64,000 nucleotides of DNA from a virus: the IMG/VR virus record IMGVR_UViG_3300030060_007958, positions 12,109-76,108 of that record. The stretch is one strand, 5' to 3'. This document shows positions 31,501-39,518 of this stretch, in pieces (positions within the stretch are counted from its first letter, which is position 1; the number at the start of each line of letters is the position of its first letter). Made by a program: the position numbers and the translations under genes. The notes under the pieces were generated by a model, which saw only the letters and a list, made by a program, of their open reading frames with translations, was not told the origin of the DNA and ran no database searches.

Positions 31501-31651
31501 GATAGAATTTGCGAAAATAGATTCGAAAATCTCTTATGGCGAAGATCCCAACTTGATTTCAAATACGGGACTATATAAGACTGAAAATGTTGAAGCTGTT
31601 AAATCATACACAGAGGCCATATCACTGGCCAATACCGGAGATGAAGACTAA
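22526..31651 (+). CDS. giant virion protein (3041 residues) with LamG-like domain
   Basis: At 9.1 kb this is the largest gene of the window. The start is taken as ATG 22526, which overlaps the previous stop (ATGA); a non-ATG start 24 bases earlier is possible but less likely. Residues about 188-375 form a LamG/concanavalin-like domain (G-V-T-V-E-F-W-L-K, S-G-S-I-D-E-F-R-F-W-K). Around residues 590-625, N-I-V-S-I-F-K-S-K-G-T-H-K-A-F-R with L-I-R-C-Y-G-I resembles a block of tail proteins that join baseplate and fibre. The rest is mostly beta-rich, with long Ser/Asn/Tyr-rich stretches. A fibre, adhesin or peripheral baseplate role is inferred. No frameshift or internal stop is present. Confidence 0.7.
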   Translation: MSIKDLFSQNRNYKIFSDSDSVIRKDAESIDNVAETKKNQSLFIPTVDFSLASNFVNYGSAELYYSDAITRIYEDYPYDGSSKEREEFLNKSTYLDLWLLDNKYPRTNGFITISATGWGSLSTAPDATTAYYGNPSDKEYISLFGGPHTASDGMINKKLSSTFDDSNKYDTDIYNSEGFVGTGTRESNLKTNFDNGVTVEFWLKKESFDNSKTQKEVIFDLWNNTTSSAASYGRLLLQLTGTAGTSPFILTIQSGTSAPYEEASFGSSLTTASLETFGHYAFRVYKGTDMPPELKVDMYKDGNLIESKAVPSAISEITGALQANIGSLTSPAVSSSAEYANLGWGKLSGSIDEFRFWKTKRTAEEIGRNWFTQVYGGSNTDVANTDLGVYYKFNEGITGNDSLDSTVLDYSGRITNGQWTGYNTSARSTESAMVISNAATSEFKDPIIYQSHPDVVSLIAEMQTSGSNYDANNHSSIMNKYPIWIIDEDHATGGDLKRMTQIVSSFLDTLHLQIQELNKLKDIGYTDSANKNLPFSNRLLLDYGFVAPEIFADADLLNTIMSRGETKDFKETLPEIKNTIYKNIYNNIVSIFKSKGTHKAFRNLIRCYGIDDKIVRVNSYANNLTYDLKENKRYSTIKRKFIDFYRADNFYGTIYQQTSSANPLSTSFISASQSSLEDYISFTLESEIITPKKRKRNSRDFYATPFVTSSIFGFHTAIPATPADLTWASTDYDIQAYAILPPDNGNNKAGYFLLTSSYYGIEKKTSLIENLYDNKKWNLSLTLTPSKKDANLVSGSSITDYDIKLYGINTYSDVEQTEFTLTDTITTSGEKLLTEPKRIYAGAHRQNFTGSVIHGSDIKLSSVRYWVNALEDSVIKNHSENSDNFGSRHPLRNVHNFVTSIGNVEIPQIDTLALHWAFNQITSSDAGSGIPSVDDAGFDLLDMSSGSSDIQSRYSWLGNVVGTPHTGRGDLFYPNDTRIVNSEFIPVAIQENPEVVGADNTVKVLSEAEEQLFNRQTRPTTFTFMAEKSMYAAISDEILNYFSTILDFNNLIGDPVNKYRQEYKALGKLRSLFFENVQNEPDVERYIEYYKWIDDSLGYMLMELFPASADKQEGLRNMIESHILERNKYWNKYPTVDLKQDIPTAGIRGINELTYNWEEGHAPVSLLQNENCFWWKNRAERDSGPLSSGISGVDTARQTILSVALSALNRSYSNPLKYTVKREQIISSGVNIDNNIKENVKKSVIFGNSDGLLIPSADVEGLKDCSDDLELQNKRKVPFKLENQLDLDDYMTGKGDLLSPFVAVSSSVQQGYQKLINDNFKEGFGITNLHNDSYVENNVPLQGPFTEKFVGGNQNRHIKLNQGSDTAENRPEAWKMEVNASPNTLKFIHQPINQPRAMLYRGLVAKSPLNIANIKTDTGTHGVGNYSKIYEVVQTVGRTINNSSFTKAGGYSPDEIPSTYVAGMEDYAKPQRGRSAHVFVNRFSCPGDPNTMGDSNGGPGLDIAAAEYSLYNDINYRNWTVREPQRWLYASHVNQFGFYSDSFAKGNGPSEVNSLNYNGTASIYQVNRNTIHQMKDSGSTTVTASVYDNYYVQHPIPRTDLQYSWLTASVLSYDAFGYLPYDGEESLVTFSSASDFRSRSRFRPTAADFKDIKFGRDVTKMGGPFAASSFYFTFLPTAYNWLNLNTREPLEYISSSLGFSENDTDVESYLNSKLIVDGLNDDGKASLLNSILLKRNGPYQHPTWKQIRGYESPLVKKWNYSNQTAYNPFDKKIEISSLKVPSKLDEKLSPSPSSIRKVKSDPPVISKYGPSQTQLISIVGDISSSIKLNNTFGNEVTLFANREISSDLNILSQNDEFLENESAHAAVVGLYADGALDDNNNPIKSIKYYASNEQIYPSSINMYSRINRERVGYKNTFWKNSRTERSELGTEKFGGTNSQGYSVSQSAWALDTSEQFGTSVSTFVASASNDGKAGELQNDYTFAYRLIGSDSGSRADLKPGPIYSRKFTLGPCLAAVDPFATYSWVAGTKISIGGGYFIYPVKSTLSAYTTYLSTEEQPGTTSWPGGLNNTLGHLSIFGGNAQFQAHEQAGYVDTDGTFISSPSNPFYDKYELYNQIMRVKNKDMSIIPEYRISDNVEKYLNSSDGFQTKNTSSYSIFGINNSNTETVNYTKNDGSTSTYTIQTSREAPQNSSNGEFYKTYSHSDFIEYFDIVSEKHDKFEDMPKNLTLKCSALKKFIAYDGFYPAERTLEIGKAFKEVYNDSIEGGATTGSSASDELKMRPILTPLFSPGILYNTIKSGIAVDYPIYTSSYEVVRYEDNSSGITDYYAIGTASNDIGQWHHRVQFEDILNPSNLKDISFFDMEPHPSCSLGSPRNVSQISVGPKKENKYNLSINNFLASTVDFFLEDSELTKISSLQQSQFKSVNSGSYYGLRIKMRRSARGQKREDSDWPTPQEYFSNASTTAWKLKIVPLASQATIVDEDYRMFTTNMYSRPSSFGPPMAGSGSFEVSSNDRNFSYAALSSSNPAVETTISKPQNWIYDGLYGFNVSHTPPYYNGEAWVDIIYKPTTSGQPTIDDIEANSEIVCWRIDGYDSDTWPSGDIGASSYPMHSASVNNYAMQLTSSINIFNRLFIESDEKPSENSPAWSVQTKFETPVLNFGPFGKADYSDNIGESTKIWDNVTLPYKDSTPWSGSSGQTTTPMGMWHQFGTIPDELENQGIFLEVEDIPSTWLNTRAAQGDIAEKYNTGRVFPLSNIVGFNKVNNSKNIGRLAKTKTISEAVVAVPFYIGLKSDTITDVNNKTKQYFKLSSTKGDIENELSEMRAFTNNLEDMKPEFIFGEDQPALKENFLKIRDKYVFPPEFDYFRNPTTSPVAMYIFEFQHSFDRDDLSYIWQNIAPKFGKEKEIANYFGDIEDNTSIQEAVVSHQLFTEGKQNLDDIRGPNGEKVQWMVFKVKQRAKASYNKLLLANSAEKTKVSENTINYNWPYDYFSMIEFAKIDSKISYGEDPNLISNTGLYKTENVEAVKSYTEAISLANTGDED

Positions 31652-31652
31652 A

Positions 31653-32687
31653 ATGAAATTTATGGACAAAAAAGAACAAGTGCTGGATATTAAGCTAACA
31701 CCATATGGAAAGCACATGTTGGCTAAAGGAATAATGAAGCCCGTATATTATGCATTTTTTGATGATAATGTTCTTTATAACTCTGAGATGGCCGGAATTC
31801 AAGAATTACAAAGTGACGCTAAAAATAGAATTAGAAAAGATACACCGCAGCTAGAAACTCAAAGTAAATTTACTAGTGATGTTAAAAAATTGGAAGAAAT
31901 TAATTTTGGAGAAGGAGACAGTATATCTCCAACGGCAGCAATAAATAAAGCAGCACTATCTTATCCTCTCTCTAATGGAGAGATTGGTTCCCAAAAAATG
32001 CCATCGATAACATTGCAGATGTGGTCCGGAAATATAGATTCCTATAATGTTAGCTCATATGAGACTTCAGTTGGAAACAAATCAATTGACCAGATCAATA
32101 CAAAAATAACATTTAAAAATTCTGTTAAAAAAGTCGATTTAGAGTTCGAGGAGAAGTTGGCAATGGACACAATACAATTTCTTGAAGAAGCCATATCTCC
32201 TTCTACAAAAATAATACAAGGCCCAGCCGCCAACAGCGGAGAATATTTAGAAATAAAAACAGACTATATATTAGCCGATATATTTGAAAAAAATATAGAT
32301 TTTGATTTTGAGAATTTTGATGTAGAAGTATTTAGAGTCGTAGAGACCCCAACAGCATTTGGGTTTCCAAATAATGAATATTTAATGCCTTTAGTTTTCG
32401 CTATGAAAGAAAAAAATAATAACATCATAAATAATATTTTAATCGATGAACAAGAAGATTTTCAAGATATAATCCTTAATCCAAATAACGTTGAATATTA
32501 CTTTCATATATATTGCGATTCAGATATAGATGAAGAAATATTAGAAGAAAATGTATCAGAACTTAAGTCTAGGGGCTTTTTCACTGGCGAAGTATATAAG
32601 AATACAAATTTACCAAAAGTGGTGGAAGAAATATCTGATATATATGGAACTAACATCACCTCTGCCGACATAAAGGAGTGTGATTGA
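31653..32687 (+). CDS. virion structural protein with shared N-terminal module
   Basis: A 344-residue protein. Several in-frame ATGs are available (31641, 31653, 31662). ATG 31653 is the first after the preceding stop and sits 12 bases from a GGAG. The N-terminus M-K-F-M-D-K-K-E-Q-V-L-D, then K-L-T-P-Y-G-K-H-M-L-A-K-G and A-F-F-D-D, closely matches that of the protein at 37553. The remainder is acidic and lacks a known domain. Its location between giant fibre-type genes makes a tail-fibre or baseplate-periphery role likely, but this is inferred. Confidence 0.6.
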   Translation: MKFMDKKEQVLDIKLTPYGKHMLAKGIMKPVYYAFFDDNVLYNSEMAGIQELQSDAKNRIRKDTPQLETQSKFTSDVKKLEEINFGEGDSISPTAAINKAALSYPLSNGEIGSQKMPSITLQMWSGNIDSYNVSSYETSVGNKSIDQINTKITFKNSVKKVDLEFEEKLAMDTIQFLEEAISPSTKIIQGPAANSGEYLEIKTDYILADIFEKNIDFDFENFDVEVFRVVETPTAFGFPNNEYLMPLVFAMKEKNNNIINNILIDEQEDFQDIILNPNNVEYYFHIYCDSDIDEEILEENVSELKSRGFFTGEVYKNTNLPKVVEEISDIYGTNITSADIKECD

Positions 32688-35113
32688 TGACCTCGCCATT
32701 TAAATTAGAAAGTGTGTCCATATCAGAACACCCCACAGAAGACTCATCTGTTGTAGGATATACAGCAGAAGTTCACTTGTCTATAACAACTACAGCACCC
32801 CTGATAGTGCCTGCAGGCCAAAGAAGGGTTCCCAAAATTAATCTGGGAGAAGACTCAATATATTATGTTGCATTGATATATTCTAAAGAAAAGAAGTCTA
32901 AAGTATTCTCTCTTGAACAATCACCAAACACTGTTGTGGATATTTTGCCTCTTTCTCAAATAATTTATAACCAAGACGGAACCTTGTCAGAGGACATAAT
33001 ATCTGGGACACGTACTGGCGCAAATATTCCCATAAAATATAATTTTTTCTTCAAAAAGAATCTTGATGGACTCTATGGAGACACGTCGCCAGAAAATCTT
33101 AAAGTTGTGGCAGCACCATTTACGAGAAAAGAGGCTAAAAGACCTTCGTTCTTGCCCAAAGTGGAAAGCATCAATATCAAGCGCGGCCTTATAATTGAAG
33201 GCACTAAGGATTTAAGAAAAAAATACTATGAAAATCTTTTTGATATAAGCATGGCAGGTAAATCATCCTCTCCGCCCACATTTACAGACCTTTATACATC
33301 ATATGAGCAGGTCGACGGCGCACCAAAAACAAAATCAATGTTTGGCTTAGATAAAGGCTCGATTTTATCAAGAAGGAGCAACTTATCTTTCTTAATGAAC
33401 AGAAAAGGTATCCGGACCCGTAGGGGAGAAGTTTATAGGCGTTCAAATATAGAATCTTTAATCATTAAAAAACAAAAATTGAAAGATAATAAAATAGATT
33501 TAAATGCAATCAAAACAACCGTAGTATCTTCAAACGAAACAAACGGTATATTAAACTCAAACAATAGGCTGCAAGCCGGAAACGAGGTAGCAAAAATAGA
33601 ACAACTTGCCCCAACGATAGATCTAAACAATGGAACATACTATAAATTTATAATGTTTGAAGATTTAGAATTGGGTAACGATGGAATATATAAGTATTCT
33701 ATAGATATTTCTATGAAAGATGGTATTCGAGATCTTTTGCTTTTGTTCTTAGATAGGCTAGTAAAAGATATAAGCAAAATTGATATATATTACAAAGAAA
33801 AATATGTTCTCGGAAATTCAACAGCGACTCCAATCGATGAAGCAAATAGTATAGCCACCTTGGTATCTCAATTAAATGACGAGGCTTATGATTTGGGAGC
33901 TGATTTTAAGGATAATGTATTAAATCTTTTAAACTATGAAGAAAGTACGCTGAATCTGCTTATTTTTTCTAAAACTTTAGCCAAAAATTTAACAAGTATG
34001 CTGGCACCCCCTGTGATTTCCTTTGAAAAGTCTAAAAATTATACAAAAACGAATAGCGAAAGATCAATAATTTATGAAAATTTTGATTTCCAATCAAATA
34101 TTGATGTTTTGGAGGCAAAAAATATAAATTATGATTATCTAGGTGAATTAGATCCGAACAAAAATGTGGGGATTAATATTTTAACCGGAGAAGATCTAGC
34201 AAATAGGTTCTCTTTTGATTTCGCCAGATTGATAGATACTTCGGAATTCGAAATTATGGGTTATGACTTTGATCAATTGGAGCAGGATTTGATATTAGGC
34301 ACTTTTGGCAAGTCAGTTGGAAAAACATATGGCGGATATTTTAACTTAAAAGAAAATTTCTGCTCTTATTTGGCACCTATTAAAATTCACGATAACGAAA
34401 TAAACTTAACAAACTCTTTTGATCCGGAAGTTTTTAATAATATTCACTTTATAGAGGAAAGTGGCGGAGATCTTGACCCTCTGACATCTTTGGGATATAT
34501 AATGTCAGATAATGGGATATCTATCAGTGGTCAATTTTATAATGCTGCAGATTCTGGAATAAAAGTATCCAATTCTTCTTCCCCCTCTACTCCAAAATAT
34601 AAAAACTTTGACGGCACAATAGACATTAGAAAGAATTTTATACCCATGGCTAATTCTATATTGAAAAAAGAAGAAGAATGGTCTCTATCCTTGGAGGATT
34701 ATACATATTTATCTATACAGCAGGATTTTTATAAAGGAATGCCCAATCATTATAGAGTATTATATGGCGGCGTTGGAGCAACAGCCCTAAAAAATAATTG
34801 GAGAGCCTCCACAGTTGATTTTGTATCTAATCCAAACACATATTATATGATAAAGCAAAACTATACAAACCTTGTTTCAGTAAGAGTCGTAGAGCTTGAC
34901 AAAAAAGCATCTTTTTCTACAGCTTCTGGACCCAGATTATTAACCTTGGATGATTTAAGTGGTACAAAATCATTATTATGTTATTTAGAGACGTATAATA
35001 ACCCAAATTCAGATAAGGCAGGCGTTTTTTATAAAAGAAATTACAAAAACAAATTTTTTATTATTAAACCCACTAAAGATTTAGATCTAGAAACCATTCT
35101 AGACAATACTTAA
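32687..35113 (+). CDS. large virion structural protein, unknown
   Basis: An 808-residue protein. The start is ATG 32687, eight bases after GGAG and overlapping the previous stop; a TTG one codon earlier also lies in frame. The N-terminal 150 residues are beta-rich (S-V-V-G-Y-T-A-E-V-H-L-S-I). The middle part is basic and helical near residues 210-270, and the C-terminal part is mixed. There is no recognisable family. It sits in the run of large tail genes, and no signal peptide or membrane segment is seen. A baseplate or fibre component is the most economical guess. Confidence 0.55.
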   Translation: MTSPFKLESVSISEHPTEDSSVVGYTAEVHLSITTTAPLIVPAGQRRVPKINLGEDSIYYVALIYSKEKKSKVFSLEQSPNTVVDILPLSQIIYNQDGTLSEDIISGTRTGANIPIKYNFFFKKNLDGLYGDTSPENLKVVAAPFTRKEAKRPSFLPKVESINIKRGLIIEGTKDLRKKYYENLFDISMAGKSSSPPTFTDLYTSYEQVDGAPKTKSMFGLDKGSILSRRSNLSFLMNRKGIRTRRGEVYRRSNIESLIIKKQKLKDNKIDLNAIKTTVVSSNETNGILNSNNRLQAGNEVAKIEQLAPTIDLNNGTYYKFIMFEDLELGNDGIYKYSIDISMKDGIRDLLLLFLDRLVKDISKIDIYYKEKYVLGNSTATPIDEANSIATLVSQLNDEAYDLGADFKDNVLNLLNYEESTLNLLIFSKTLAKNLTSMLAPPVISFEKSKNYTKTNSERSIIYENFDFQSNIDVLEAKNINYDYLGELDPNKNVGINILTGEDLANRFSFDFARLIDTSEFEIMGYDFDQLEQDLILGTFGKSVGKTYGGYFNLKENFCSYLAPIKIHDNEINLTNSFDPEVFNNIHFIEESGGDLDPLTSLGYIMSDNGISISGQFYNAADSGIKVSNSSSPSTPKYKNFDGTIDIRKNFIPMANSILKKEEEWSLSLEDYTYLSIQQDFYKGMPNHYRVLYGGVGATALKNNWRASTVDFVSNPNTYYMIKQNYTNLVSVRVVELDKKASFSTASGPRLLTLDDLSGTKSLLCYLETYNNPNSDKAGVFYKRNYKNKFFIIKPTKDLDLETILDNT

Positions 35114-35129
35114 AATATAAGGCAAGAAA

Positions 35130-37472
35130 ATGTCAGTAGAAACAAAATTAAATAAAAAGAAATTTACATTAGTAGATAATTTTGAGTCCTCAGCCGACCC
35201 AATTAGGAACGATTTGGGAAATTATTATAAATTCTCAGAAAAGGAATCCGGAATATTTTTAGAATCTGCTAGAGGAGGCGAGGAAATCGCCGACCTAGAA
35301 ACAGGAGAGGGATCCATAATAAAATATTTTGGACAAAATGCATCCTACTCAATAAAATCAAGCGGATTTACTAATAAGGCGACGACCTCTTCGCCAATTA
35401 ACCCTTTGGTAGAGAAATTCAATATGTATATTGATTTTAAAACTCCCGGAAACGATTTCATATCTAGTGAGATATCTGACGGACCCATATACGACGATTC
35501 TTATTTTGATACAGGCGCGCCAATTGAATATATTTCAGATGTCGACAATAAAAGTTTATTAAGGGGTGATGTAGAATACAAATATAACTATGGATCTGCT
35601 TCTTATGAATCAATAATTGAAGCAGCAGAATATTCAGCTTTGCCTAATTTTTATGAAATACTTCCAAAATATTTTAAAAACAGAAGATATGAAGAAGTTG
35701 TCGGAGCAGAATCAGTAAAAGATTATATTATTTCAGAAACACAATATGTAAATTCTTCCGCAAAGCTAATAAATGCTGAAGATTTTCCTTTCTGTGTTAG
35801 TCTGACATTTGATAATCCTAAATTTTCTGAAGAAATAATAAAATCAAATGATCAAACAATACGAGATTCCATAGTTGAAAATGATCTATCGTGCTTATTT
35901 TGTGATGTTCTTAACACTCTACAATCTCAAACAAATCCAATGATTGATTCTGAAAACTATGAAAAAGATTTAGCATATGCAAACTCCGGGTTAATATCTC
36001 AATATAAAAGTGGTACAAGACAAGAAGAATTTATTGAAAATTATAATTCATCTCAAGTTGAAATAGAAAAAATAGATGTCTCATCTATGCTTGAATTAAT
36101 AAACAAAATGATAGATGATTTGGATTATTCGCAAGCCGATAAAGTAAAATCATTAAGAAAAATATATAGAGGCAATCTTGACAGTGAAAAAAATGTAGTT
36201 GATTTATTAACATCCGAACCAGATTCAACAAGGTGGGAGTACGCTGAAACTGTAAATTCCCTAAATGATTTAACGGATGAGCTGCAAAATGTTGTTAATG
36301 AAAAGTCTAGAAATATTTTAGACATTCTAAACGGAGTAAAGCCATATTCATCTGATGTTTTGTTTTATTCAATCGAAAAATCGGAAACACCATCTTCCAC
36401 CCCCTTGCAAAGATTTTGGATACCATCTTCCAAAATTTACACTGGATTAAGCTATATTGATACACAAATAAAATACGGAGATGAATACACATATCAAATT
36501 TATGCATATAAAATATGTTTAGATACAGAAATAAGATATGTGCCCGGATGGGAACCACCAATCGAATTACCTTTGGAGGAAACAGATGAAGCTGACCCCG
36601 GTTCGGGTAGTATGGCTTTGGGTAAAGTCTCCGAAGAAGAAGAAAAAAGCACATTTGATTTGGCTGTAGAATCCGGAAGAATAATTAAAAATTCAGTTAC
36701 AACTAAAAATTTCTTAAAATTGGTAAAAATCCCTTACTTTAAATCGGAAGGTATGATAATAGATAATCCTCCAATATCTCCAGATGTAGAATTTATAACT
36801 TATAGAGGAAAAAAGAACAGACTAAGTATATTTTTTAGATCTGGCCAAGGAAGCTTCACAACAGAACCAATAAAATTCACTCTTCAAGAAGAAGATTATT
36901 TTAAAAATCTTAGAAAAGCAAGAAAATTAAATGATTTTCAACCGATTGAGTTCGTTTCCGATGACCCTGAAAATTCAGCTAGGATTTTTGAAATCAGGAG
37001 GTTGGCTTCGGCACCTACTTCAATTGAAGATTTTAAAGAATCAACAAGAAATTCTGTGGCAACGCCATATGGTGATGGCCTTTTAGCAGATTCTGCATCG
37101 TTTAATGATGAAATAGAGTCCAACAGAAAATATTATTATATTTTCAGATCCATCGATAAGAGAAACAATTATTCAAATGCATCTTTTATCTATGAAGTTG
37201 AAATTGTCGAAAACTCCGGAGCCATTTACCCGATTATAAATCAATACCAGATTCCAGAAAAACAGAAAAATACAACAAAAAGTTTGAAAAGACTATTTAA
37301 TGTAGTGCCGAGATTAAAGCAAGTTTTGCCCTCTTCGTCCGAACCGCTTAAAATGGGTTCTGAAAAAGTGCCTTTATTTGGAAAAACTTTCAAGCTTAGA
37401 ATGACTTCTAAAAAGACAGGAAAGGTTGTTGATTTAAATATTGAATTTGTGGATGATAGGCCGATTAAATAA
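35130..37472 (+). CDS. large virion structural protein, unknown
   Basis: A 780-residue protein rich in Ser, Glu and Asp, with helical stretches around residues 300-400. Later beta-rich segments include one resembling a fibronectin-type fold (Y-G-D-E-Y-T-Y-Q-I-Y-A-Y near residue 450). No known family can be named with confidence. It closes a block of large tail genes. The 80-base gap after it is the longest in this part of the window and holds a candidate late promoter, so this gene may end a transcription unit. Confidence 0.55.
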   Translation: MSVETKLNKKKFTLVDNFESSADPIRNDLGNYYKFSEKESGIFLESARGGEEIADLETGEGSIIKYFGQNASYSIKSSGFTNKATTSSPINPLVEKFNMYIDFKTPGNDFISSEISDGPIYDDSYFDTGAPIEYISDVDNKSLLRGDVEYKYNYGSASYESIIEAAEYSALPNFYEILPKYFKNRRYEEVVGAESVKDYIISETQYVNSSAKLINAEDFPFCVSLTFDNPKFSEEIIKSNDQTIRDSIVENDLSCLFCDVLNTLQSQTNPMIDSENYEKDLAYANSGLISQYKSGTRQEEFIENYNSSQVEIEKIDVSSMLELINKMIDDLDYSQADKVKSLRKIYRGNLDSEKNVVDLLTSEPDSTRWEYAETVNSLNDLTDELQNVVNEKSRNILDILNGVKPYSSDVLFYSIEKSETPSSTPLQRFWIPSSKIYTGLSYIDTQIKYGDEYTYQIYAYKICLDTEIRYVPGWEPPIELPLEETDEADPGSGSMALGKVSEEEEKSTFDLAVESGRIIKNSVTTKNFLKLVKIPYFKSEGMIIDNPPISPDVEFITYRGKKNRLSIFFRSGQGSFTTEPIKFTLQEEDYFKNLRKARKLNDFQPIEFVSDDPENSARIFEIRRLASAPTSIEDFKESTRNSVATPYGDGLLADSASFNDEIESNRKYYYIFRSIDKRNNYSNASFIYEVEIVENSGAIYPIINQYQIPEKQKNTTKSLKRLFNVVPRLKQVLPSSSEPLKMGSEKVPLFGKTFKLRMTSKKTGKVVDLNIEFVDDRPIK

Positions 37473-37507
37473 ATAGAAAAATGTTTTTGAAAAATCAATA
37501 AAAGCAA

Positions 37508-37516
37508 ACTATTTAT
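37508..37516 (+). promoter_or_regulatory. candidate late promoter element ACTATTTAT
   Basis: AAACTATTTATTA lies in the 80-base gap, with 36 bases between the nonamer and ATG 37553. The same nonamer occurs at 55235-55243 and 55671-55679, also just upstream of virion genes. A weak sigma70-like reading (TTGAAA at 37487-37492, 17 bases, TATTTA at 37510-37515) overlaps it, so host-type recognition cannot be excluded. The reverse complement contains ATAAATAG, similar to T4 late TATAAATA, but no gene lies downstream on that strand. Confidence 0.45.
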
Positions 37517-37552
37517 TATATAAAAAACCGTTTTTTAAAAGGAAAATTTTTC

Positions 37553-38446
37553 ATGGCTTTTTTGGATAACAGTGGCGACATTATTTTAGACGCAGTATTA
37601 ACAGACGCAGGTAGAAAAAGGCTTGCAAAGGGCGATGGCTCTTTTAAAATTGTAAAGTTTGCATTAGGTGACGACGAAATCAACTACGAACTTTATAATA
37701 AAGATGATTCAAGGGGAACTCCGTTTTATGATTTAGAAATCATGCAAACTCCAGTATTAGAAGCTTTTACGAACAATACTGCCACAATGAAATCAAAATT
37801 AATTACAATTACTAGGAATGATGTTCTTTATTTGCCAGTAATAAAATTAAATTCTGATTCATCTGCAGGTGGTTCAGTGGGCATTTCTTCCACTGGAGGT
37901 CTAGCCAATTCTATTCCGGTTGCGGCTGATTCAAATACTTCTACAGCAGTAACTGCGGCCTACAATGCCGACAAGGGTGCTTCTAAAGCAATTACCGTAG
38001 ATCAGGGGCTTAACACAAGCGACATTTCAGCCGATAGAGCAATTGACTCCGATTTGTACGAGACACAATACTCAATCCAGATAGATAATAGGCTGTTGAA
38101 GATGACAGACGGCACAGCAGCTGCAAATTTAGTCGACGAATCTTTTATCGATGATGATAATATCGCAGTTTATAATGTCTCTGACCCCGCTCCGGGCCTT
38201 TTCCAAGACATCGGAAAAGGAAATCCATCCGTTCTGGCCGGCCCAAGAGGATCTAGGCTGTCTTTCGGCCTTTTGGCCACTACAGATACAAGTACTAGTA
38301 CTTATTTATTCACAACGCTGGGTACAACAGGCACAATTGACGGAATTTCTGGAACCTTTCATCATATCGACACAACGGTTAGAATTACCGGGCTTACAAC
38401 AGGGTATCGCATAGATATTCCAGTAAGACTTTTGAGAAAACAATAG
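37553..38446 (+). CDS. virion structural protein with shared N-terminal module
   Basis: A 297-residue protein with an AAAAGGAAAA ribosome site. Its N-terminal 75 residues share a clear pattern with the protein at 31653: F-[LM]-D, [IV]-L-D-x2-L-T, L-A-K-G, then a D-D-E-I-N-Y segment and T-P-x-L-E. The remainder is Ala/Ser/Thr/Gly-rich and beta-like, ending in R-I-D-I-P-V-R-L-L-R-K. It is the first gene after a gap that carries a candidate late promoter, so it may be made in large amounts. The exact role, whether tail tube-like, fibre or decoration, cannot be decided. Confidence 0.6.
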   Translation: MAFLDNSGDIILDAVLTDAGRKRLAKGDGSFKIVKFALGDDEINYELYNKDDSRGTPFYDLEIMQTPVLEAFTNNTATMKSKLITITRNDVLYLPVIKLNSDSSAGGSVGISSTGGLANSIPVAADSNTSTAVTAAYNADKGASKAITVDQGLNTSDISADRAIDSDLYETQYSIQIDNRLLKMTDGTAAANLVDESFIDDDNIAVYNVSDPAPGLFQDIGKGNPSVLAGPRGSRLSFGLLATTDTSTSTYLFTTLGTTGTIDGISGTFHHIDTTVRITGLTTGYRIDIPVRLLRKQ

Positions 38447-38458
38447 GACTTATAACAC

Positions 38459-39493
38459 ATGGCTACATCATTTAAGAATTTAGTATTAAGCAAAGACGTT
38501 GCGGTCACAAGAACGCTACTTCACGAAGCTATTCCCCTTACCGGATCTATCGTTTCCGGAACTTATTCCGAAGAGAATATCAAGAACTACGCTCATGGTA
38601 TGTTTCAATCAGTCTATGATTATCCCTACCTTAGTTCATCTGCAAATCACATTTTCGATATAACTGTTGGATATTCATCAGAGGTATCGGGCGCATATAC
38701 GCAGAACGCTAAAAAAATGAATATTTATAATCAAATGGCACAAGTTTTAGCTGGATATGACGAAACCGGAGCAATTAGAGCATTCGATAAAGACGGTGAT
38801 TATGCCACAACAGGCAGCGCAGATAAAATGAACCAGTGTGTATTTATTAATTTTTCTAGGCTCCTTGGCAAAGATGAAATTAAAAAACAATCGCTAATTA
38901 TGTCTTTCGCAACAGGCGGCACGCCTGCAGCCCCGGACTTTTCAAGTTTGAAAACAATTTCGGATTACGGCGCGCAAAATGATTATAGAGTCAATTCTCC
39001 ATCCGGAGAGTTTGGTATATTGTATTCAGGCTCTGCGGCAGTCGCCGGAACAGGAGTTGGTCTATTATATTATCAAGCAGGTATAGCAGTTTTGACGGCC
39101 TCTGTCTTTGATGGAACCTTTGGAGCCCCTGCTGCAACATATGATACCTCATCTATTGATGCGGTTCTAACCGGTTCAGAAATTTCTTCTTCATGTGACG
39201 GAATTCGTAATAGATGGTTTGACTGTGATTTTAACAACACAACAGAATTAAATTCATCAATCTACTTCTGTAGGGCCTCTACAAGTGAATTTAATTATAG
39301 TTCAAACCCAACATATCTAAGCGAGAGTCAAGTAAGAGTTAAAACACAATCAACCGATACGCCAGTTTCTTATGTTACTACAGTTGGCCTATATTCAGCA
39401 GATAATGAGCTTTTAGCAGTTGCTAAATTATCAGAACCTCTGAAGAAAGATCCAACTAATGAAATAACATTGCGCGTTCGTTTAGATTATTAA
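38459..39493 (+). CDS. virion structural protein, fibre-type, unknown
   Basis: A 344-residue protein, Ser/Thr/Gly/Tyr-rich and beta-like throughout, without a recognised family. Its C-terminal 45 residues (V-T-T-V-G-L-Y-S-A-D-N-E-L-L-A-V-A then P-L-K-K-D and a terminal R-L-D-Y) match the C-terminus of the next protein in pattern and length. This suggests a shared attachment or trimerisation module. Twelve bases separate it from the gene before. A small virion or fibre component is likely; the sequence does not show which. Confidence 0.6.
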   Translation: MATSFKNLVLSKDVAVTRTLLHEAIPLTGSIVSGTYSEENIKNYAHGMFQSVYDYPYLSSSANHIFDITVGYSSEVSGAYTQNAKKMNIYNQMAQVLAGYDETGAIRAFDKDGDYATTGSADKMNQCVFINFSRLLGKDEIKKQSLIMSFATGGTPAAPDFSSLKTISDYGAQNDYRVNSPSGEFGILYSGSAAVAGTGVGLLYYQAGIAVLTASVFDGTFGAPAATYDTSSIDAVLTGSEISSSCDGIRNRWFDCDFNNTTELNSSIYFCRASTSEFNYSSNPTYLSESQVRVKTQSTDTPVSYVTTVGLYSADNELLAVAKLSEPLKKDPTNEITLRVRLDY

Positions 39494-39518
39494 TTTTTTT
39501 AAGACTAATTAATATATC

